Positions 1 to 6,278 of a stretch of 11,333 nt of DNA are shown here, one piece after another. Each line of letters opens with the position of its first letter. Within the stretch, counting starts at the first letter, position 1. The stretch is from positions 1-11,333 of the forward strand of contig JBBRPS010000302.1 in the NCBI GenBank assembly GCA_038227745.1. Reading direction: 5' to 3'. This DNA comes from DASPXY01 sp038227745. Lineage in GTDB: Bacteria; Planctomycetota; Planctomycetia; Gemmatales; Gemmataceae. A program made the position numbers and the translations under genes. The notes under the pieces are model-generated. The model was given only the letters and a program-made list of their open reading frames with translations, did not search any database and had not been told where the DNA came from.

Positions 1-28
1 AGAAGGGCAGCGATGCTTGCTCGGCCAT
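1..28 (-). CDS. Probable start of a leftward gene, cut by the window edge
   Basis: On the minus strand an ATG at 28-26 opens a frame reading MAEQASLPF before the window ends. A good ribosome binding site (AGGAG, near 36-40) lies about 7 bases upstream. A second ATG at 33-31 is in another frame and sits too close to that site. A TTGACA hexamer lies further upstream (89-84 on the minus strand), but I see no convincing -10 box at the right distance. Nine residues are too few to name a product. The call rests only on the start signals. Confidence 0.35.
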
Positions 29-228
29 GGCATTTCTCCTCTGTGAACCAGGTCAGTCCGAGGAGAATCATTCGCGTGGCCCTTGTCAAAATCAACCCCT
101 CTGCCAACAATGTACTGGCGTTTAGATGCGATTACCCTGCCTCCGTGCTGCCGGGGAAACCAAGTTGAGACGACTGCCGGTAGGGTAGCCCCAGCCTGCG
201 CGACAGCCAAGAGATCATCTGTACACGA

Positions 229-1080
229 ATGTTCACATTAAACCCTGAAACTTGCGAAACCCTCGCCTATGCGGAAGGCAAGGTCCCCATCCTCGATATC
301 CGGGCACGCGACGACCCTGGGCGGCAGTTCTTGGTGGAGATGCAACGGTTCGTGCGTGCGGGCTTCGCCAAGCGGCTGCTCTACTACTGGTCGGGCGCTC
401 ACGCCGAGCAGTTGCTCAAGGGCGAACGCTACGAGATGCTGCACCCGACTTACGTCATCTGCTTTGTCAACGAGACGCTGTTCCCGGACGATGTCTACCA
501 CCACTGCTTCCGGGTTTACGACGACGCACACGGCACGCTGCTGTGCAAGGATCTGGAAATGCACGTGCTCGAGTTGAGCAAGTTCGCTGTCCCGGTCGAA
601 GCGGTGCAGAGTCCTCTGGAGCGGTGGTGTTACTTCTTCAAGCAGGGCGCGTCGCTGGATCTGGCCACCTTGCCGGCGACGCTGGACGTTCCTGTGCTTC
701 GCAAGGCACTGGAGGTTCTCATGAAAATCGGTCAGGACGAAATCGAGCGGCATCGCGCCGCGGAGCGGCTGAAAGGCGAGCGCGATGCCGCGGACCTCCT
801 CGCAACCGCCAAGTTTGTTGGCCGACAGGAGGGCTTTGACGAAGGCTTCGCGAAGGGCATCGCGAAGGGCATCGCGAAAGCCATCGCGAAAGGCTTCGAG
901 AAGGGCAAGTGGATGGGCCGCATCCAACTGTTGCAGCAACTCCTGCAACAGCCGGAGATGTCGAGTGAGGAGCTGATCCGGCTGCCGGAACAGAATCTCG
1001 TGCAGCTGGAGGAGTCCCTGAAGCGCCAACTTGGCGGCAAGAAGGACGTCAACGGAACCCCGCCCGTTGACAAGACGTGA
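229..1080 (+). CDS. Rpn/PDDEXK-family nuclease (transposase-like), N-terminally truncated
   Basis: This 283-residue protein resembles the Rpn / PD-(D/E)XK nuclease-transposase family (PDDEXK_2), DNA endonucleases linked to RecA-independent recombination. The family core is clear: LNP at 4-6, LDIRARD at 22-28 with the expected catalytic Asp at 23, and VEMQ at 36-39 giving the E-x-Q pair (E37, Q39). LLYYWS and a Q-L-x-x-G-x-x-Y stretch follow, also typical. Family members normally have about 45-50 residues before the LNP motif, including a D-x-x-F-K-x-x-F-G helix. Here the ATG falls directly before the motif, an in-frame TAG lies at 181-183, and no frame upstream encodes the missing helix. No clear ribosome binding site precedes the ATG. 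The C-terminal half is charged, with a tetrapeptide repeat followed by a Gln/Leu-rich helix, both usual here. Family assignment is strong; activity of the truncated form is doubtful. Confidence 0.8.
   Translation: MFTLNPETCETLAYAEGKVPILDIRARDDPGRQFLVEMQRFVRAGFAKRLLYYWSGAHAEQLLKGERYEMLHPTYVICFVNETLFPDDVYHHCFRVYDDAHGTLLCKDLEMHVLELSKFAVPVEAVQSPLERWCYFFKQGASLDLATLPATLDVPVLRKALEVLMKIGQDEIERHRAAERLKGERDAADLLATAKFVGRQEGFDEGFAKGIAKGIAKAIAKGFEKGKWMGRIQLLQQLLQQPEMSSEELIRLPEQNLVQLEESLKRQLGGKKDVNGTPPVDKT
832..903 (+). repeat. Six 12-bp in-frame repeat units inside the Rpn-like gene
   Basis: Six consecutive 12-base units, best matched to GGCATCGCGAAG, encode the tetrapeptides GFDE, GFAK, GIAK, GIAK, AIAK and GFEK. 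The central units differ by only one or two bases. Similar charged repeats (for example E-G-R-E) are common near the C-terminus of this nuclease family and change length between paralogs, probably by replication slippage. Confidence 0.85.
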
Positions 1081-1155
1081 CGCGGGGGGCGTACTGATCA
1101 CCCTGTTCGGCTACGGGGCTGGCACCACGGCGACGCCGACGACGGCGGGCAGTCC

Positions 1156-2619
1156 TCACCGCCCCACGAGGACCCCCCACGCTTCCTTGAGGGTCTCCGG
1201 CAGCCCGTACAGGGCCAGCGCGGTGATGAGCAGACAACTGCCCCACCCCGCGACGAGCAAGAACCAGCCGTTGGCGTACCGCCCCATGTACCGGCGCGAA
1301 CTGGTGAGGTGGAGCAAGGGGAACATGGCCAGGGGGAGCTGCATCGCCAGCACCACCTGGCTGAGGATTAGCAGGTCATTCACGCTCCCGTCACCGCGCG
1401 CGCTGATGATAACGATCGCCGGGAGGATTGCCGCCAGCCGCGTCACGAACCGCCGTACCCACGGCCGGACGCGCCAGTGCATGAAGCCCTCCATCACCAC
1501 CTGACCGGCCAGCGTGCCGGTGATCGTGCTGCTCTGCCCGCTCGCCAGCAAGGCCACTGCGAAGAGCGTGCTCGCCAGCACGGTGCCCAGCAACGGCGCC
1601 AGCGTCAAGTACGCGACCCGAATCCAATCCGGGTCCTTCATCTCGGGGTGCTCCCTGGCCGTCAAGGCTACCTTTGTCCCATCGGCGAGGGTGACACTGT
1701 CCTGGCCGTGAAAAACCACCGCTGCGAGTACCAGGATGGCCGCGTTGATCAGGAAGGCCAGCGACAGGGCCACGACCGAGTCGAGCGTGTTGAAGCGGAT
1801 GGCCCGGCGCACGGACGCCTCGTCCGTGCCGACGCGCCGCGACTGCACCAGGGCGGAATGCAGGTACAGGTTGTGCGGCATGACCGTCGCGCCGATGATG
1901 CCGATGGCGACGTAGAGCATGCCCTGCTCGCGGAATCCCGGGGTGAGCAGGGCGCGGCCCATCTCGGCGAAGCTCGGCGCCGTCCTCGGCAGGACGAACA
2001 GCTCGATGAAGAAGCAAACGCCGATCGTGGCGACCAGCACGAGCACGAGCGCCTCGATCAGGCGCATGCCCATGCCGCGCAGCGCCAGCAACAGCAGGAC
2101 GTCGCAGGCCGTGATGAGGACGGCCCAGGGCAGGGGGATACCGAACAGCAGGTTGATGGCGACGGCGCTGCCGAGCACCTCGGCCAGGTCGGTGGCGGCG
2201 ATGGCCAGTTCGCAGGACAGCCAGTTGGGCCAGCGCGTCCAGCGCGGGTAATAATCGCGGCAGGCCTGGGCCAGGTCCTTGCCCGTGACGACGCCGAGCC
2301 GCGCCGCGCAGACCTGCATGAACACCGCCATGAGGCTGGACAGGGCCACGACCCAGAGCAGGCCGAAGCGGTACTCCGCCCCGGCCTTCAGGTCGGTGCC
2401 CCAGTTGCCCGGGTCCATGTAACCGACGCTGACGAGCAGGGCCGGCCCGGTGAACGCCCGCCACTGCGACCAGAACCCGGCGTGCGGCGGCGGCACTGCC
2501 ACCGTCCCGTGCAGTTCCTCCAACGATCGCGTCCCCGAGGCGTCGGCGTTCGGCGTCGGGTCTTCCGGTCGATCCACGACCCGGTCGCCCTCGTTCGGCA
2601 AAATCAACTCCGCGCTCAT
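1156..2619 (-). CDS. mntH: Nramp-family divalent metal ion transporter (MntH-like)
   Basis: This is a 487-residue inner-membrane transporter of the Nramp family, which imports Mn2+ or Fe2+ with protons. Both metal-site motifs are present: DPGN in the first membrane helix (residues 69-72) and MPHN in the sixth (247-250). The protein has about eleven to twelve hydrophobic segments and ends shortly after the last one. A roughly 50-residue hydrophilic N-terminal extension precedes helix 1. A loop of about 35 polar residues (HGQDSV to DPDWIR) lies between later helices. I chose the ATG at 2619; a TTG two codons upstream would add only two residues. No good ribosome binding site precedes either start. 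The gene stands alone and converges on the Rpn-like gene with a 75-base gap. A strong inverted repeat lies 23 bases upstream of the start. Metal specificity cannot be read from the sequence. Confidence 0.92.
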   Translation of the reverse strand: MSAELILPNEGDRVVDRPEDPTPNADASGTRSLEELHGTVAVPPPHAGFWSQWRAFTGPALLVSVGYMDPGNWGTDLKAGAEYRFGLLWVVALSSLMAVFMQVCAARLGVVTGKDLAQACRDYYPRWTRWPNWLSCELAIAATDLAEVLGSAVAINLLFGIPLPWAVLITACDVLLLLALRGMGMRLIEALVLVLVATIGVCFFIELFVLPRTAPSFAEMGRALLTPGFREQGMLYVAIGIIGATVMPHNLYLHSALVQSRRVGTDEASVRRAIRFNTLDSVVALSLAFLINAAILVLAAVVFHGQDSVTLADGTKVALTAREHPEMKDPDWIRVAYLTLAPLLGTVLASTLFAVALLASGQSSTITGTLAGQVVMEGFMHWRVRPWVRRFVTRLAAILPAIVIISARGDGSVNDLLILSQVVLAMQLPLAMFPLLHLTSSRRYMGRYANGWFLLVAGWGSCLLITALALYGLPETLKEAWGVLVGR

Positions 2620-2642
2620 TCGCAAACCGCTCTAAGGCGTTG

Positions 2643-2700
2643 GCGAGCGGCGGGGCTTGTCCCCGCTGTCCACACCGACGGGACAAGCCCCGCCGCTCGC
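2643..2700. repeat. Perfect 21-bp inverted repeat upstream of mntH
   Basis: The arms at 2643-2663 and 2680-2700 are exact reverse complements, separated by a 16-base loop. The arm begins GCGAGCGGCGGGG and ends CTTGTCCC. The structure lies 23 bases upstream of the mntH start, so if transcription begins outside it the mntH leader would fold into a very stable hairpin. It lacks a following T-tract, so it is not a typical intrinsic terminator. Its GC-rich, perfectly paired form also fits a dispersed palindromic repeat. Confidence 0.9.
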
Positions 2701-2754
2701 ACGTGGCCTACGCTGCACTCAATCAGGTGCGTGTGCCGCCAGCCAAAGGTAACA

Positions 2755-2792
2755 CTACGAACGGGTTTAGGCAAGACTAAATCCGCTCGTAG
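2755..2792. repeat. Imperfect 16-bp inverted repeat
   Basis: The arms at 2755-2770 and 2777-2792 pair at 14 of 16 positions around a 6-base loop (GCAAGA). The arms begin with CTACGA and are richer in A/T than the neighbouring repeat. The sequence GGTAACACT runs into the left arm; nearly the same string occurs at the inverted repeat near 4681. No T-tract follows. The role is unknown; it could be a regulatory hairpin or part of a dispersed repeat. Confidence 0.7.
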
Positions 2793-2968
2793 TCTATCCT
2801 ATGATCCTTGACAAGGGGTGACCACGCGGAAAGGGCCTGGTGGTCGTCCTGGGGGAAAAGATGAGAGAAGGGGGGAGGTTCATGCCACGACCGCCCCACG
2901 TTGGCAGGAGGGTCAGGCCATGGCACGTCCGACACGCGGTTCTGCGAACGGCGGTTGAAGGAGAACAC

Positions 2969-3172
2969 TCAGGCGAGGATCGCGCGCACCACTTCCCCAT
3001 GCACGTCGGTCAGGCGGTAGTCACGGCCCTGGAAGCGGTACGTCAGCCGCGTGTGTTCCACGCCCAGCAGGTGCAGGATCGTCGCCTGCAAATCGTGAAC
3101 GTGGACCGGGTTCTCCACCACGTTGCAGCTGTAATCGTCGGTCCGGCCGTGGACCACCACACTGCCGCGTCA
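2969..3172 (-). pseudogene. Detached 3' end of a second DUF1501 gene
   Basis: Reading leftward from about 3172, this encodes only the last 65 or so residues of a DUF1501 protein. It matches the C-terminus of the complete DUF1501 protein at 4816-6273: from VHGRTDDY to the end, about 55 of 61 residues agree, and the stop falls at nearly the same place (EILT versus AILA). An in-frame TGA at 3172-3170 sits exactly where the similarity begins, and no earlier part of a DUF1501 gene is found upstream. That same TGA is the former stop of the vapC gene. A GTG could in principle start a 63-residue product, but without the catalytic part this is almost certainly a remnant. Confidence 0.85.
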
Positions 3173-3668
3173 AGGCAGGGACGACAGGGCCACGAGGAAG
3201 GGGAACTGCTTCTGGAGGTTCTTCACCCTGGCCCGTCCGCTCCGCCGCTTCTTTCGCCGTCCACACGAGGAAGGGGAACTGCTTCTGGAGGTTCTTCACC
3301 AGCTTGTCGTCCGCGGCGAGGAAATCGCTCTTCTCGCGCTCGGCCAGGGCGATGTAGAGGCAGTCGTAGACACCGACGCGGGCGGCCGAGGCAATGGCGT
3401 AGGCCCGGGGGATGAGGGGGAGGGAGGGGAACAGTTGGGGCGCCGTGGCCATGACGTCGTGCCAGAACAGGCCGCCATCCGGCGGGGTGACCCTTCCTTG
3501 GCGTTCGGCGCGGGTCAGCCCGTGGATCACCTCGATGGCGAAGACGTCGGGGGCGAGCAGTTCGTGGAGGCCCTTGTGGAAGTCGTCTCGTAGCCGGAGC
3601 GCCTTGTCGGTGTCCGCTTCCGGGACTACCCACTTGAAGGCCACGGAGGAGTCCAGGACGTACTTCAT
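3021..3668 (-). CDS. vapC: VapC-like PIN-domain toxin with frameshifted C-terminus
   Basis: The first 135 or so residues form a PIN-domain ribonuclease, the toxin half of a VapBC pair, which acts on RNA with Mg2+ or Mn2+. The acidic residues are in place: D6 in LDSSVAFKW, E46 in FAIEVIHG, D102 in VYDCLYIALAE and D120 in LAADDKL. After FPFLV the frame turns into low-quality sequence, because an insertion repeats 37 bases and shifts the frame by one. Without this 73-base insertion the protein would end LVALSSLP at the TGA at 3172-3170, giving 141 residues. As it stands, translation continues out of frame through the repeat and the DUF1501 fragment to 3021 (215 residues). The start overlaps the antitoxin stop by four bases (ATGA), so the two are translationally coupled. 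The active site is intact, but the altered C-terminus makes stability and activity uncertain. Confidence 0.82.
   Translation of the reverse strand: MKYVLDSSVAFKWVVPEADTDKALRLRDDFHKGLHELLAPDVFAIEVIHGLTRAERQGRVTPPDGGLFWHDVMATAPQLFPSLPLIPRAYAIASAARVGVYDCLYIALAEREKSDFLAADDKLVKNLQKQFPFLVWTAKEAAERTGQGEEPPEAVPLPRGPVVPALTRQCGGPRPDRRLQLQRGGEPGPRSRFAGDDPAPAGRGTHAADVPLPGP
3191..3300. repeat. 37-bp direct repeat, 73 bp apart, inside vapC
   Basis: The 37 bases at 3191-3227 recur exactly at 3264-3300, with 36 unrelated bases between them. Both copies encode the vapC stretch VKNLQKQFPFLV on the minus strand, in two frames, because the 73-base offset is not a multiple of three. The copy at 3191-3227 is still joined to the probable native ending; the copy at 3264-3300 is joined to the toxin body. 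This is the lesion that shifts the toxin frame. Confidence 0.95.
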
Positions 3669-3874
3669 TCGCCGTCTCGGAGCTCGCGGATGGCGGGCAC
3701 GCCGATGTCGAGGATGCCGTGTTTCTTGCGGATTTCCTCCCGCATTCGGTCCATCCGCGCGCAGGCTTTCCGCATGGCCTCGGGGTCCCGGATGCCCTTC
3801 GCCGCCCGCTCGGCAACTTCCTGCATCTCAGCGAGTAACTCAGGAGGGATCAGGCTCTTGAATTCGGTGCTCAT
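3665..3874 (-). CDS. VapB-like antitoxin, partner of the PIN toxin
   Basis: This 69-residue protein (starting MSTEFKSLIPPELL) is mostly helical and highly charged, with many Glu, Arg and Lys residues. It should bind and neutralise the PIN toxin encoded directly downstream. The evidence is position and size: it precedes vapC, its TGA overlaps the toxin ATG by four bases, and small charged proteins of this form precede PIN genes in planctomycetes. I do not see a standard ribbon-helix-helix, AbrB or Phd fold, so the DNA-binding class is uncertain. AGGA lies 10 bases upstream of the ATG as a possible ribosome binding site, but it overlaps a promoter-like -10 element. Confidence 0.7.
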   Translation of the reverse strand: MSTEFKSLIPPELLAEMQEVAERAAKGIRDPEAMRKACARMDRMREEIRKKHGILDIGVPAIRELRDGE

Positions 3875-3880
3875 ATTGGG

Positions 3881-3909
3881 ATTGTCCTGGGGAACGGTGG
3901 ATAGGTCAA
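3881..3909 (-). promoter_or_regulatory. Possible promoter for vapBC
   Basis: On the minus strand TTGACC (3909-3904) is followed after exactly 17 bases by GACAAT (3886-3881), a fair sigma-70 type pair. The antitoxin ATG at 3874 is only 6 bases past the -10 box, so transcription would begin at or next to the start codon, giving a leaderless mRNA. This is a match by eye. Confidence 0.4.
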
Positions 3910-4082
3910 GCCCGGGTGGCTTGCCGGGGATCGCACGACGAACGGCGGAGCGGCCGTCACGTAATCAGCAGGGCTGCTGAATCATCGCCGTGCTGCCTTT
4001 CCTGATTGCTTTCCCGGCAGAGCGCAGTAACGTGAAAGCTGGAATACACTACCCAGGCCGGACGAGGCGGCGCGGAGAGTAC

Positions 4083-4520
4083 ATGGAGAAATCAGCTGTC
4101 AGCCGGTTACGGGCTGAACTCGTTGGCGCCTTGGCCGCGAACGCAGATCGGCTCCGTCATGCGTTGTGTGCGGAATTGGCCAAGCCGATCGCGCTCGAAG
4201 CTGACCACCGGCTCCAGTTCGAGATCGACCCCTTTTTCTTCGGCATCACACTGTGTGCGACGGAGGAGATTATTCTGCCGGGCGATTGGCTGGATGGCGC
4301 GCTTCCGGGGGACTGGTTCCAGCGTGCCGAGGATGCCGAGTTGAATTGGGATGCGCTGATCTCAGAGGAGTTGTGTCCCTGGTTCGCCGACTGCTGGCAG
4401 GCCGTCGGCGGGCCAGCCGCCTTTAGCCCGGCGTACCTGTTCTTTCACGATTATCACCGGGAACAGTACGATTTGGAGCGCCGTCGTTGGCTGTCCCTCG
4501 CCGAGGCATTCGGGAAGTAG
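4083..4520 (+). CDS. Conserved-looking hypothetical protein, 145 residues
   Basis: I do not recognise this family. The protein is acidic and rich in aromatic residues, with no signal peptide or membrane segment, so it is probably cytoplasmic. Noticeable stretches are FEIDPFFFGI near residue 50, repeated G-D-W motifs in the middle, ELCPWFADCWQAVGG, and a C-terminal FFHDYHREQYDLERRRW. The Trp/Asp/His-rich pattern looks like a folded domain rather than chance. I chose the ATG at 4083 because GGAG lies 5 bases upstream. The frame is open back to an ATG at 3990, which would add 31 residues of poor quality. TACACT at 4045-4050 could be its -10 box. Its neighbours, a toxin-antitoxin pair and hairpin repeats, give no firm clue to function. 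Confidence 0.7.
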   Translation: MEKSAVSRLRAELVGALAANADRLRHALCAELAKPIALEADHRLQFEIDPFFFGITLCATEEIILPGDWLDGALPGDWFQRAEDAELNWDALISEELCPWFADCWQAVGGPAAFSPAYLFFHDYHREQYDLERRRWLSLAEAFGK

Positions 4521-4540
4521 GTGCAGCGCGGAACCGGCAG

Positions 4541-4594
4541 TATACTCCAGAAGGCGAAATGCCGATTTCGCCGAGCAGCTGATGCTGAATCAGC
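4541..4594 (+). terminator. Tandem hairpins after the hypothetical gene, with TATACT upstream
   Basis: Starting 33 bases after the stop at 4520 there is a perfect 8-bp stem with a four-base loop (arms 4553-4560 and 4565-4572, GGCGAAAT paired with ATTTCGCC). A second 6-bp stem with a 5-base loop follows (arms 4578-4583 and 4589-4594). No T-tract follows either, so an intrinsic terminator is possible but not typical. TATACT at 4541-4546 precedes the hairpins and resembles the -10 boxes elsewhere in the window, so a short structured transcript starting here is an alternative. Confidence 0.4.
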
Positions 4595-4642
4595 CACCGG
4601 GTTCATTTGTAGATCGGGTGATGGTCTTCCCGCGAACTGCTC

Positions 4643-4808
4643 CACCGACGAACTTTGGCATGGTTCAGATTGCGGGGCGTCAGGGTAACACTTCCGTCGG
4701 TGTACGCCCGTGCCGATTGGCGCCGTAAGTTTATGACCTAGAAGACCTTGCCGCCGGAAACGCCCCGTCCGCTGCGCCGCAAAGTGTTACCCTGGTTTGA
4801 ACCATGCC
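4643..4808. repeat. Nested inverted repeats between the hypothetical gene and the DUF1501 stop
   Basis: Two perfect inverted pairs are nested. An 11-bp pair (GGCATGGTTCA at 4657-4667 with its complement at 4798-4808) lies outside a 13-bp pair (CAGGGTAACACTT at 4681-4693 with its complement at 4782-4794). A third 8-bp pair (4643-4650 with 4695-4702) overlaps the left side. The right end lies 7 bases from the DUF1501 stop. The enclosed 88 bases contain no convincing gene. The arrangement suggests a small non-autonomous palindromic element, or a long-range transcript fold ending the leftward operon. Confidence 0.75.
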
Positions 4809-4815
4809 CGAACTT

Positions 4816-6273
4816 TCAGGTAAGGATCTCGCGCACGACCTCCCCATGCACGTCCGTCAGGCGGTAGTCGCGGCCCTGGAACCGATACGTCAGCCGCGTG
4901 TGTTCGACTCCCAGCAGGTGCAGGATCGTGGCCTGCAAATCGTGGACGTGGACCGCTCCCTCGACGGTGTTGTAGCTGTAATCGTCGGTCCGGCCGTGGA
5001 CCAGGCCGCCGCGGACGCCGCCGCCCGCCAGCCACACGCAGAAGCAGCGGCCGTGGTGGTCGCGCCCGTAGTTCGGCTGGTTGCCCCCCTGGCCGTACAC
5101 CGTCCGGCCGAACTCCCCGCCCCACACGATCAGCGTCTCGTCGAACAACCCCAGCCGCTTCAGGTCGCGGATCAGCCCCGCCTGAGCCTGGTCGATGTCG
5201 CGGCACTGGCGCGGCAGGTTCTCCGGCAGGCCGCTGTGGCTGTCCCAGCCGCGATGGTACAGCTGCACGAAGCGGACGCCGCGCTGAACCAGCCGCCGCG
5301 CCAGCAGGCAGTTCGCCGCGAACGTGCCGGGCCGGCGCGCGTCGGGGCCGTACAGGTCGAGGACATGCGCTGGCTCGCGCGACAGGTCGGTCAGCTCGGG
5401 GACCGAGGACTGCATGCGGAACGCCAGCTCGTACTGCGCGATGCGTGTCTGGATCTCCGGATCGCCCGCCTGCTCCAGGCGCAGCCGGTTCAGCCGCGCC
5501 AGGCCGTCGAGCATCTCACGGCGCAGCGCGCGGTCGATGCCCGGCGGGTCGGACAGGAACAGCACCGGGTCGCCCTGGCTGCGCAATTTGACGCCCTGGT
5601 AGCTCGACGGCAAGAAGCCGCTCCCCCACAGGCGGTCGAGCAACCCCTGGTTGGCGTCGCGGCCGCTGCCGTGCGAGATCATCACCACGAACGCGGGCAG
5701 CTCACGCGCCTCCGAACCGAGCCCGTACGCCACCCACGAGCCGAACGACGGCCGGCCGGGCTGCTGCGAGCCGGTCTGGATGAAGGTGATGGCCGGATCG
5801 TGGTTGATCGCCTCGGTGTGCAGGCTGCGGATCAGGCAGATGTCGTCGATCACGCGCGCCGTGTGCGGCAACAGGTTGCTGACCCAGGTGCCGTTGCGGC
5901 CGTGCCGGCTGAAGTCGAAGCGCGAGGCGATGACCGGGAAACTGCTCTGTCCGGAGGTCATGCCGGTCAGGCGCTGGCCCATGCGCACCGAGTCGGGCAG
6001 TTCGCTGCCGTGGCGGGCGCGCAGGTTGGGCTTGTGGTCGAACAGCTCGAGCTGCGATGGGCCGCCGGACTGGAACAGGTAGATGACGTGCTTGACCTTC
6101 GGCCGGAAGTGCGGCAGCCCCGGCAGGCCGCCGACCGCCTGCGGGAGCGGCGCGTCGGCGCGCAGGCCGTCCGCGTCCAGCAGTGACGTGAGCGCGGCCA
6201 CGCCCAGCCCGGAGCCGGCCTTGAGGAAGTGGCGGCGTGTCAGCAGCGCCAGGGCCTCGTGGAGCGGGTGCAT
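4816..6273 (-). CDS. DUF1501 family protein, Tat-exported
   Basis: This 485-residue protein belongs to DUF1501, a large planctomycete family related in fold to alkaline phosphatases and sulfatases. A twin-arginine export signal is visible: RRHFLK at 13-18 followed by a hydrophobic stretch to about residue 32. Family landmarks follow in order: YLFQSGGPSQLELFDHKP near 65-82, GWDSH at 342-346, WGGEFGRT at 384-391 and GRDHHG at 403-408. The latter clusters hold the Asp/His residues expected at a metal site. The length is normal for the family. The ATG at 6273 is supported by AAGGAG 8 bases upstream. The frame is open far beyond this, to about 7149, but that upstream part overlaps the preceding gene in another frame and lacks family features. 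It is the second gene of an operon, 5 bases after the DUF1553 stop. Its substrate is unknown. Confidence 0.93.
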   Translation of the reverse strand: MHPLHEALALLTRRHFLKAGSGLGVAALTSLLDADGLRADAPLPQAVGGLPGLPHFRPKVKHVIYLFQSGGPSQLELFDHKPNLRARHGSELPDSVRMGQRLTGMTSGQSSFPVIASRFDFSRHGRNGTWVSNLLPHTARVIDDICLIRSLHTEAINHDPAITFIQTGSQQPGRPSFGSWVAYGLGSEARELPAFVVMISHGSGRDANQGLLDRLWGSGFLPSSYQGVKLRSQGDPVLFLSDPPGIDRALRREMLDGLARLNRLRLEQAGDPEIQTRIAQYELAFRMQSSVPELTDLSREPAHVLDLYGPDARRPGTFAANCLLARRLVQRGVRFVQLYHRGWDSHSGLPENLPRQCRDIDQAQAGLIRDLKRLGLFDETLIVWGGEFGRTVYGQGGNQPNYGRDHHGRCFCVWLAGGGVRGGLVHGRTDDYSYNTVEGAVHVHDLQATILHLLGVEHTRLTYRFQGRDYRLTDVHGEVVREILT

Positions 6274-6278
6274 GAGCG

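Larger units (their letters stand above)
2620..2968. other. Intergenic region with two inverted repeats
   Basis: This 349-base gap separates the mntH start from the DUF1501 fragment. It holds a perfect 21-bp inverted repeat (2643-2700) and an imperfect 16-bp inverted repeat (2755-2792), described separately. From about 2793 to 2968 I see no supported gene, RNA or repeat. The mntH promoter should lie here but no convincing -35/-10 pair was found. Confidence 0.6.

Noticed and set aside
832..903. Possible CRISPR-like array from the short repeated units
   Set aside because: The units are contiguous 12-base repeats with no spacers, in frame with the Rpn-like protein; they encode a tetrapeptide repeat.
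1477..2811. A plus-strand open frame of 444 residues opposite mntH
   Set aside because: mntH carries the DPGN and MPHN motifs and membrane helices; the opposite frame is Gln/Arg/Asp-rich and featureless.
3965..3980. Near-perfect palindrome TCAGCAG-GG-CTGCTGA as a terminator or operator
   Set aside because: A two-base loop cannot form a normal hairpin, no T-tract follows, and its position gives no clear target gene.
4804..6186. A plus-strand open frame of 460 residues opposite the DUF1501 gene
   Set aside because: Its composition is dominated by Val, Arg, Gln and Ala as expected from the complement of a GC-rich gene, and the minus strand holds a clear family member.
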